Source: Leptolinea sp964420995 (GTDB lineage Bacteria; Chloroflexota; Anaerolineae; Anaerolineales; Anaerolineaceae). Taken from it: 64,000 nucleotides of DNA. Below the pieces are notes generated by a model that did no database searches, was not told where the DNA came from, and was given only the letters and a program-made list of their open reading frames with translations. The stretch covers positions 172,335 through 236,334 of the forward strand of contig CAYQUX010000003.1 of assembly GCA_964420995.1 (NCBI GenBank), written 5' to 3'. The position numbers and the translations under genes were made by a program. Below, in pieces: positions 35,052-42,119 of the stretch. Within the stretch, counting starts at the first letter, position 1. Every line of letters begins with the position of its first letter.

Positions 35052-36022
35052 TGACAACTTCTGAAATCACCCCTGCTGTAATGGCCACTCTTCGAGAAAA
35101 ATTTGGCGAGAGTCTTCAGGAAAATGTTGTTCTATCAAATTACACCACAGCTCACGTTGGCGGTCCGGCTGATGGGTTGATTGTGGCCACGTCCAGCAAA
35201 GAGTTGGAAGATATTTTTACTACCCTTTGGAAGTTGAACTGCCCGGTGTACTTGTTGGGAAGCGGTGCCAACGTTCTGGTAAGCGATGCGGGTTTTCGCG
35301 GTATTGTGGTGGTGAACCACGCCCGCAATGTAAAAATTGATGTGCACCACGCCACACCGTCTGTCTGGGCGGAAAGCGGCGCCAACCTGGGCGGAATTGC
35401 CCGCCAGGCAGCTCTCCGCAATTTAAGCGGCCTTGAATGGGCCACCACCGTCCCCGGGACGGTTGGTGGAGCCGTATTTGGAAACGCGGGCGCCTTTGGT
35501 TCAAATACGGCGGCTTCAATGAAAGTGGCTGAAATCTTGCACCCCGTTGATGGAAAACAGGAATGGCCGGTTGAGAAACTGGAATATGGCTATCGGTCAA
35601 GCTGGCTAAAGCGGAATCCCGGGCAAGTGGTAGTACTCGCGGCACGGTTTGAACTCTCCATTGACACCCCCGAAGCCATTCAGGCCAGAATGTCTGATTT
35701 CTCCGCCCGCCGGCGGGCATCACAACCGCAGGGTGCCAGTATGGGCTCCATGTTCAAGAATCCCGAAGGTGACCATTCCGCCCGTTTGATTGAAGCAGCC
35801 GGTTTAAAAGGCACCCGCGTTGGAGGCGCGCACATCAGCGAGAAACACGCCAATTTCTTTATCAATGACAATAATGCCACGGCTTCAGACCTCTTTTCGT
35901 TGATCCAGATCGCGAAAACCAGGGTTCATGAAGTCTTCGGCGTTTCTCTGGATTTGGAAGTTGAACTGGTTGGTGATTTCTCTCAAAGCAGCAAAACATC
36001 AGGAAACAGGAAATCGAAATAA
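35048..36022 (+). CDS. murB: UDP-N-acetylenolpyruvylglucosamine reductase
   Basis: 324 residues. FAD-binding motifs YLLGSGANVLVSDAGF and TVPGTVGGAVFGNAGAFG are intact, and the C-terminal segment GSMFKNPEGDHSARLIEAAG holds the catalytic Ser region. It reduces the enolpyruvyl group with NADPH. The short form without the extra loop corresponds to type II MurB. Overlaps murC by 4 bases and ddl by 1 base. Confidence 0.96.
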   Translation: MMTTSEITPAVMATLREKFGESLQENVVLSNYTTAHVGGPADGLIVATSSKELEDIFTTLWKLNCPVYLLGSGANVLVSDAGFRGIVVVNHARNVKIDVHHATPSVWAESGANLGGIARQAALRNLSGLEWATTVPGTVGGAVFGNAGAFGSNTAASMKVAEILHPVDGKQEWPVEKLEYGYRSSWLKRNPGQVVVLAARFELSIDTPEAIQARMSDFSARRRASQPQGASMGSMFKNPEGDHSARLIEAAGLKGTRVGGAHISEKHANFFINDNNATASDLFSLIQIAKTRVHEVFGVSLDLEVELVGDFSQSSKTSGNRKSK

Positions 36023-37137
36023 TGGAAAAGAAAATTAGGATTGGTGTAATTTTTGGGGGTCGTTCGGGTGAACATGCGGTATCGCTCATGTCCGCCCGAT
36101 CTGTGCTGTCTGTAATGAACCCCGAAAAGTACGTCATTACCCAGATTGGAATAAGCAAAACCGGTGAATGGTTCACCGGTGAAGATGTTCTTACCGCTCT
36201 TGAAAAAGAAAACGTCTCTGGATTAAATCGTGCGTTGATCCAGCCTGTTCCAGGCCTGGCCGTGTTGTACCGCGTGATGGACACAGCAGCAGGCAGCGTG
36301 CTGGAAAAAGCGGCTGAATTGGATGTCTTGTTCCCTGTGTTACACGGAACATTTGGAGAAGATGGCACGCTGCAAGGGCTGCTGGAAATGGCAGAATTCG
36401 CCTATGTGGGCGCGGGTGTGCTTGGATCTTCCGTGGGCATGGATAAGGGGCTTTTTAAAGATGTGATGAAAGCTCACAGCATTCCGATCGTTGAGTCCAT
36501 ACTGGTCTCACGGCGGGAAATTGAGAAGGATATGGATGCCGTCCTTCAACGGGCGGAAAAAGTCTCTGCGTATCCCATTTTCGTGAAACCGGCCAATCTT
36601 GGTTCCTCCGTGGGCATTACAAAATGCCGCAGCCGGGGAGACCTGATGGAAGGTTTGATGGACGCCGCCCGATACGATCGCCGGGTGTTGATCGAACGCG
36701 GTTTGAACAATCCCCGTGAAATCGAGATCAGTGTGTTGGGCAATCAGGACGCGCAGGCTTCCGTAGCCGGAGAAATCATCCCCGGTGCGGATTTTTACTC
36801 TTACTCCGCCAAATACCTCGATGATTGTTCGCACCCCGATATTCCTGCCGATTTACCGGATGATTTATCCAAAGCCATGCGTGATATCGCCGTTAAAGCC
36901 TACAAAGCCATCGATTGTGCCGGAATGGCGCGTGTTGACTTTTTGGTCGATCGTGAAAGCGGAAAATTTTATCTGAACGAATTGAACACCCTTCCCGGTT
37001 TCACCCGCATTTCCATGTACCCCAAGTTATGGGAAGCCACCGGGCTGCCCTACGCGCAATTAATCGACCGGCTTGTTGAGCTGGCTGTTGAGCGTAAAGC
37101 AGAGCGCGATCGCACTGTACGCACCTTCGAAGGATGA
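36022..37137 (+). CDS. ddl: D-alanine-D-alanine ligase
   Basis: 371 residues, ATP-grasp fold. IGVIFGGRSGEHAVSLMSA at the N-terminus, LHGTFGEDGTLQGLLE, PIFVKPANLGSSVGI and YLNELNTLPGFTRISMYPKLW at the C-terminus are Ddl motifs with the metal-binding Glu/Asn pair. It makes D-Ala-D-Ala for MurF. The ATG uses the last A of the murB stop (TAATG). Confidence 0.96.
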   Translation: MEKKIRIGVIFGGRSGEHAVSLMSARSVLSVMNPEKYVITQIGISKTGEWFTGEDVLTALEKENVSGLNRALIQPVPGLAVLYRVMDTAAGSVLEKAAELDVLFPVLHGTFGEDGTLQGLLEMAEFAYVGAGVLGSSVGMDKGLFKDVMKAHSIPIVESILVSRREIEKDMDAVLQRAEKVSAYPIFVKPANLGSSVGITKCRSRGDLMEGLMDAARYDRRVLIERGLNNPREIEISVLGNQDAQASVAGEIIPGADFYSYSAKYLDDCSHPDIPADLPDDLSKAMRDIAVKAYKAIDCAGMARVDFLVDRESGKFYLNELNTLPGFTRISMYPKLWEATGLPYAQLIDRLVELAVERKAERDRTVRTFEG

Positions 37138-37147
37138 CCAGGAGCTT

Positions 37148-38782
37148 ATGACCGGTATCAGCGATATTTTCAACCCCAGGCCAAAACCCGCTTCCGTACA
37201 GCAGGCTGTTCCTCGCGAGTACCGCAAGGTGCGCGTTAGCCTGCTTGAGGCGCTTTTTGGCAAGTCTCCATCAGCCGGTAAACCGCAGGCGCCGCAATAC
37301 CCTGTGGTGAAACCCGTGCCAGGGATTGAAACGCCCGCCGCCCATTCCGCCGACCCGCGCATGGAGAATCTGTCACGGTTATTCGGCATCAAGCCGGATA
37401 AGACACCCCTCGAAAACCTGCAGGACCAGATTAAGAAAGAGAAGCCCCACGGCGAAAATTCCTTCGGCCGCCTGTTCCGCAAGATTCACGTCTTCCAACC
37501 AAAAGAAGTCAAGGTCATGCCTTCACGGGCTGTGCTCAAGCAAAGCCATACCGCCCGCGGTGTGGTGATCCCCACCCATGTGGTTCCCAGCACGGTACGG
37601 CCCATCAATTCACCGCTGGCGCGCACCTCATTCCTTGGCAAACTCAACCTGAAACGCAAATCGGCTGCCCAGGCGGTTGTGACCACGTTTGTCAAACCTG
37701 CGCCGGCAGAGGAAGTCATTACAGAACCCAGACCGAAACCGGCCAACCTCAAAGAATGGTTGATTGCCTTCCGCGCCAATGTGAGATCCATCCACCTGCC
37801 CGGTTTCGGTAAATCACCGGTTCCCAGGGTGACACCGGTTGTCTCACGCTATATGGCTGCCGGCGCGCCAGCCCGCCAGCAGACGCAGACCCGCGTCCGC
37901 CGGCAGTTGTACCTCTCCCTGGGTGCCAGCGGCGCTGAAATCCGTGTGCCGGCATTGCCAATTTTCAATCCAAGCTGGCGCATCGTTTCCAGCATCATGG
38001 CAGCCGCCTGCGTGGCAGCCATGGCTTACATGATCTACGCTCCACAGTTTTTGGTAACCAGCGTTGAGGTGAAGGGACTGAATCGTCTGGCTCCTGAACG
38101 CATTCAACCCATCATGGAACTGGCCAACCGCCCTGTGGTTTTCCTGGACGCGGATGCCATTAAATATCGTGTTTCGCAGGTGTTGCCGGAATTGAAGGAC
38201 ATTCGCGTTTCCGTGGATATGCCCGCCACGATTTCGATCACCCTCGGCGAACGTAAACCCGCCCTGGCCTGGGAATACAACGATACAGTCAGTTGGATCG
38301 ACACCGATGGTATTCTCATCCCGGTACAGGGAGATGGCGGCGAACTCTTGACCATCCGCGCGGATATTGCCCCACCGGTATATGACATCAGTGATCGCAA
38401 AGAGATCAATAAAGCCCGGGCATCCGCCGGCGTCCAATTCGAACCGCGCGCCAAACGCGAAGATCAGGATGAAGAAACGGAAGAGGAACCTTCCTTTCCT
38501 GGAATGCAGCAGGTGGAACCCACCGTCCTGTCCACGGCCATTCAACTAAGTACCATGATGCCGATCGGCGCCCAGTTGCTCTACAGTCAGAAATATGGTT
38601 TCGGCTGGAATGATCAGCTCCAGAATCTGACTGTGTATATTGGACAGGATCTCTCTGACCTGGATATCAAGATGAACGAATATTCCGCCATTATGATCGC
38701 GCTGCAAAAAGATGGCATCAAACCGGGCATGATCAGCCTGGAGCACGTGCACGCGCCATTTTACCGACTGGAGAGGCAATAA
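37148..38782 (+). CDS. ftsQ: FtsQ-type division protein with long N-terminal extension
   Basis: 544 residues from the ATG at 37148 with AGGAG just upstream; about twice the usual FtsQ size. Residues 1 to about 275 are basic, Pro-rich and low in predicted structure. A membrane helix follows at about 278-298, then the POTRA domain (FLVTSVEVKGLNRLAPERI onward) and the FtsQ domain with RKPALAWEYND and SWIDTDGIL. FtsQ links early and late division proteins. The POTRA/FtsQ part is interrupted by an acidic Glu/Asp-rich insertion near residue 440. Position between ddl and ftsA is standard. Confidence 0.88.
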   Translation: MTGISDIFNPRPKPASVQQAVPREYRKVRVSLLEALFGKSPSAGKPQAPQYPVVKPVPGIETPAAHSADPRMENLSRLFGIKPDKTPLENLQDQIKKEKPHGENSFGRLFRKIHVFQPKEVKVMPSRAVLKQSHTARGVVIPTHVVPSTVRPINSPLARTSFLGKLNLKRKSAAQAVVTTFVKPAPAEEVITEPRPKPANLKEWLIAFRANVRSIHLPGFGKSPVPRVTPVVSRYMAAGAPARQQTQTRVRRQLYLSLGASGAEIRVPALPIFNPSWRIVSSIMAAACVAAMAYMIYAPQFLVTSVEVKGLNRLAPERIQPIMELANRPVVFLDADAIKYRVSQVLPELKDIRVSVDMPATISITLGERKPALAWEYNDTVSWIDTDGILIPVQGDGGELLTIRADIAPPVYDISDRKEINKARASAGVQFEPRAKREDQDEETEEEPSFPGMQQVEPTVLSTAIQLSTMMPIGAQLLYSQKYGFGWNDQLQNLTVYIGQDLSDLDIKMNEYSAIMIALQKDGIKPGMISLEHVHAPFYRLERQ

Positions 38783-38785
38783 ATC

Positions 38786-40021
38786 ATGGATGAGCCTATT
38801 GTTGTGGGAATAGACATCGGAACAACAAAAGTCTGCACACTGGTGGCGCGCGTGGAAGGCGAACGTTCTCTGCGTATTCTTGGCGTGGGCATTGAACCAT
38901 CGCAGGGTATTCGCAAGGGCAGCATTGTTGATCTTTCCAGCGCGACCCAGGCCATTTCCCGGTCGATTGAGAAAGCTCAGCGCACTTCGGGTCTGGAGAT
39001 CACCTCGGCGCTGGTCAGCCTGGCCGGATCGAACATCGAATCCAGCAACACCAAAGGCGTTGTCGGCATTTCCGGCCGGGTCATTGAAATGGCGGATGTC
39101 AACCGCGCGCTTGAACAGGCGCAGGCTGTGTCCATCCCCCACAACCGCGAGGTGATTCACATCATTCAGCGTGGATTTTCGATTGACGGCCAGGAAGGCA
39201 TTCGTCTGCCGGTGGGGCTGCATGGCTACCGCCTGGAAGTGGAAGCCCATGTGATCACCGCGTCCACCGCGGCCGTTGAGAACCTGCGAAAATGTGTTGA
39301 AGCCTCCAAGGTGGGTGTTTCGCAGTTTGTGCTCAACCCGCTGGCCTCCGGCGAGGTGGTTTTGACCGACACCGAACGCGAGATGGGCGTGGTGGTGTGC
39401 GATATCGGCGGCGGCACCAGTGACATGGCTATTTATATCAACGGTGACGTGTGGCATACCATGGTGATGCCAGTTGGCGGCAATCACATCACCTCGGATA
39501 TTGCCCACGGCATGAGCCTGTCGCTATCGCAGGCGGAGGAAGTGAAAAAGCTGTACGGCTGCGCCAATATGGAGGATGTTTCTGAAAGTGATGTGTTTAC
39601 CGTACGCAAGTTCGGTGTAGACCACTCGAGCACCGTCAAACGCAAGGAACTGGCGGAGATCATTAACGCCCGGGTGGAAGAGATATTTGAACTGTTGTTG
39701 CAGGAGATTAAGCGCTCCGGTTATGACGGTTTACTCCCCGCAGGCATGGTGCTGACTGGCGGAAGCAGCCTGCTGCCGGGAATCCGTACGGTGGCCAGCA
39801 ATGTGCTGGGAATCCCCGTGCGCATTGCCGGACCCGAAAACCTGCTCGGGTTGACCGATCAATTGCATTCCCCATCCTTTTCAACAAGTGTAGGCCTGCT
39901 GAACTGGTCCATTTTGATGAATGATGCCAGTTCTGTGGCGCGTAAAGGAGGTATCAATGTCAATTTGCCCAAAGTGGACCTGGAGGCGATAAAGATTTTC
40001 TTTACCAGGTTGTTACCGTAG
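38786..40021 (+). CDS. ftsA: cell division protein FtsA
   Basis: 411 residues, actin fold: VVGIDIGTTKVCTLVARVE at the N-terminus (phosphate 1), DIGGGTSDMAIYINGDVWHT (phosphate 2) and GMVLTGGSSLLPGI (adenosine motif). The C-terminus ends with a short region, VDLEAIKIFFTRLLP, that could be the membrane-targeting helix. FtsA tethers FtsZ filaments to the membrane. Confidence 0.96.
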   Translation: MDEPIVVGIDIGTTKVCTLVARVEGERSLRILGVGIEPSQGIRKGSIVDLSSATQAISRSIEKAQRTSGLEITSALVSLAGSNIESSNTKGVVGISGRVIEMADVNRALEQAQAVSIPHNREVIHIIQRGFSIDGQEGIRLPVGLHGYRLEVEAHVITASTAAVENLRKCVEASKVGVSQFVLNPLASGEVVLTDTEREMGVVVCDIGGGTSDMAIYINGDVWHTMVMPVGGNHITSDIAHGMSLSLSQAEEVKKLYGCANMEDVSESDVFTVRKFGVDHSSTVKRKELAEIINARVEEIFELLLQEIKRSGYDGLLPAGMVLTGGSSLLPGIRTVASNVLGIPVRIAGPENLLGLTDQLHSPSFSTSVGLLNWSILMNDASSVARKGGINVNLPKVDLEAIKIFFTRLLP

Positions 40022-40110
40022 TCAAACGTTTGTCCCACATTGAGGAGTGTGGCACAAATTTGAATCTTAAAGTAAAATTAAGAATCGAGGATTGAGTGGA
40101 GGAGAATACC

Positions 40111-41292
40111 ATGCAAAGCAACAACACGAACCAACCCGAATCCTTTGCCCGTATCAAAGTAATTGGCGTCGGAGGGGGCGGGTGTAACGCGGTAAACCGC
40201 ATGATCGATGAAGGTCTGAGCGGAATCGAATTCATTACAGTCAATACTGACGCGCAGGCGCTGGTGCTTTCAAAAGCTCCCACCCGCGTGCGTATTGGCG
40301 AGAAAGTGACCCGTGGACTGGGTGCTGGCGGCAACCCTGAGATGGGACGCAAAGCGGCGGAAGAATCTGCCGAAGAGCTTTACGAAGTGCTGAAAGGCAG
40401 CGATATGGTCTTCGTGACGGCCGGCCTTGGCGGAGGAACCGGTACCGGAGCGGCGTCCATCATTGCCCAGATCGCCAAGGAAATCGGCGCGTTGACCATC
40501 GGCGTGGTCACCCGCCCCTTCACCTTTGAAGGCAGCCACCGCTCGAAATCTGCCGACGAAGGCATTGCCAAACTGAAAGAACACGCCGATACCCTGATCG
40601 TCATTCCCAATGACAAACTCCTGCAGATTGTGGACAAACGCGCCAGCATCGCAGACGCCTTCAAGACCGCGGACGATGTGCTGCGCCAGGGCATCCAGGG
40701 TATCTCTGAATTGATCACTGTTCCGGGTCTCATCAACCTGGATTTCGCGGATGTCCGCACCATTATGTCGGAAGGCGGCGCGGCCCTGATGGCCGTGGGA
40801 CGTGCGTCCGGCGAAGACCGCGCCCGCATTGCCGCCGAACAGGCCATCTCCAGCCAGCTGCTGGATATCACCATTGACGGCGCGCGCGGTATTCTGTTCA
40901 ACGTGACCGGCGGCAATAACCTGACTCTCTTCGAGGTCAACCAGGCCGCCGCCATCATCAAGGAAGGCGCCCACCCCGATGTCAACCTGATCTTCGGCGC
41001 CGTGATCGACCCGAACCTGGGCGACGAGGTGCGCATCACCGTGATTGCCACCGGCTTTGATAACCGCAACATGCCCCGCCGCACGGCAGCCAATGTGAAC
41101 ACCAACGTCAATAGCAGCGCGGCTTACGAACCGGCGCGCCTCAACACCCCCGCCCCGGCGGCGCGTGTCTCTGTGGCCGGCGAAACCCGCCAGCTTCAAC
41201 CGGCCGATTTCAAACCCGTTATCATGGATACCGGCGATATTGACATTCCGTCTTTTATGCGCAGGCGGCTCAACAACAACCACAACGACTGA
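40111..41292 (+). CDS. ftsZ: cell division protein FtsZ
   Basis: 393 residues from the ATG at 40111, with GGAGGAG upstream; an in-frame GTG 15 bases earlier lies in the Shine-Dalgarno itself. Tubulin fold: VIGVGGGGCNAVNRMI, the GTP signature GGGTGTGAA, and the T7 loop NLDFADVRTIM. The linker is short and ends with the conserved C-terminal peptide DIDIPSFMRRR, which binds FtsA. Last gene of the cluster; a strong terminator follows. Confidence 0.97.
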   Translation: MQSNNTNQPESFARIKVIGVGGGGCNAVNRMIDEGLSGIEFITVNTDAQALVLSKAPTRVRIGEKVTRGLGAGGNPEMGRKAAEESAEELYEVLKGSDMVFVTAGLGGGTGTGAASIIAQIAKEIGALTIGVVTRPFTFEGSHRSKSADEGIAKLKEHADTLIVIPNDKLLQIVDKRASIADAFKTADDVLRQGIQGISELITVPGLINLDFADVRTIMSEGGAALMAVGRASGEDRARIAAEQAISSQLLDITIDGARGILFNVTGGNNLTLFEVNQAAAIIKEGAHPDVNLIFGAVIDPNLGDEVRITVIATGFDNRNMPRRTAANVNTNVNSSAAYEPARLNTPAPAARVSVAGETRQLQPADFKPVIMDTGDIDIPSFMRRRLNNNHND

Positions 41293-41330
41293 TCCAGTCG
41301 TTCACCCCTCCCCATCCTCATGAAACACCC

Positions 41331-41361
41331 TGCCGGATCGAATAGATCCGGCAATTTTTTT
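41331..41361 (+). terminator. Rho-independent terminator of the dcw cluster
   Basis: A 9-base-pair perfect stem (TGCCGGATC / GATCCGGCA), 5-base loop, followed by seven T. It ends the mraZ-ftsZ unit. Confidence 0.95.
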
Positions 41362-41549
41362 GGGTATCCTTACACATCCAACAGGAATTCAGAAATTAAC
41401 GGGGCGCCCCCATCCTGACCTTCCCCCAAAATCTTGAAGAACAGATTTGGAGGAAGGGATTTTTTTGGGTTTGATTTTTGGTTTTCCATAGCACAGAAAG
41501 AGAAATTATTGCTTTTCAATTTTCTAATGTTAAGAATCTTGAAAATGCC

Positions 41550-41578
41550 TTGATTATCGTCAGACCCTATGCTAGAAT
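41550..41578 (+). promoter_or_regulatory. nrdR-nrdJ promoter
   Basis: TTGATT (41550-41555), 17-base spacer, TAGAAT (41573-41578). Transcription would start near 41585, leaving a leader of about 78 bases that contains the palindrome at 41615. The remaining part of the gap between the ftsZ terminator and this promoter shows no gene or strong structure. Confidence 0.75.
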
Positions 41579-41614
41579 GAACAGGTACAAGATTTAGGCC
41601 ACTTTTACATCTCA

Positions 41615-41632
41615 ACCCCCATATATGGGGGT
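41615..41632. promoter_or_regulatory. perfect 18-bp palindrome, candidate NrdR operator
   Basis: ACCCCCATATATGGGGGT, a perfect palindrome with an ATATAT core, lies 31 bases before the nrdR start and downstream of the promoter. NrdR boxes in other bacteria are palindromes with an A/T core of this kind. Only one copy is seen, whereas NrdR often binds two. Confidence 0.6.
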
Positions 41633-41662
41633 ATCTTTTGCAAATTTATGTGTGAGGGGTAG

Positions 41663-42115
41663 ATGCGCTGTCCGTACTGCCAGAAAGCGGAAACGAAAGT
41701 TGTTGATACGACCCACGACGCCCGCGGCGGAGTGCGCAGACGGCGCGAATGTGAGATTTGCGGGCAGCGTTTCAGCACCTACGAGCGGCCCATCTTGAAC
41801 ACCCCACTGGTCATCAAGCGGGACGGCACCCGCGAGGAATTTGACCGCGACAAGCTGCTCCGCGGCATCCGCATCTCCTGCACGAAAACCTCGGTTACCG
41901 CCAACGAGATCGACGACATTGTTAACGAAATCGAAGCCACCCTTCACCAGGCCGGCCGGCCGGAAGTCTCGTCCCGCGTCATTGGTGACCGGGTGATCGA
42001 ACGCCTCAAGAATTTGAATCTAATTGCCTACATCCGCTACGCGATCGTCTACCTGCACCTCACCGATCTGCGCGCGATCCGTAATGAAATAGACCATTTA
42101 CTGGAAGGTGAATAA
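41663..42115 (+). CDS. nrdR: transcriptional repressor NrdR
   Basis: 150 residues, the standard length. A zinc ribbon MRCPYC...CEICGQRFST (Cys3, Cys6, Cys30, Cys33) is followed by an ATP-cone domain (VIKRDGTREEFDRDKLLRGI). NrdR senses ATP/dATP and represses ribonucleotide reductase genes. The target gene nrdJ follows within 5 bases, which supports an autoregulated nrdR-nrdJ unit. Confidence 0.97.
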   Translation: MRCPYCQKAETKVVDTTHDARGGVRRRRECEICGQRFSTYERPILNTPLVIKRDGTREEFDRDKLLRGIRISCTKTSVTANEIDDIVNEIEATLHQAGRPEVSSRVIGDRVIERLKNLNLIAYIRYAIVYLHLTDLRAIRNEIDHLLEGE

Positions 42116-42119
42116 AGCC

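Noticed and set aside
37073..37147. TTG start of ftsQ inside ddl
   Set aside because: The ATG at 37148 has AGGAG just upstream; the extra residues overlap ddl.
40270..41283. 337-codon antisense frame opposite ftsZ, and similar frames opposite ftsA and ftsQ
   Set aside because: Shadow frames from codon bias of the real genes; products show no recognisable motifs.
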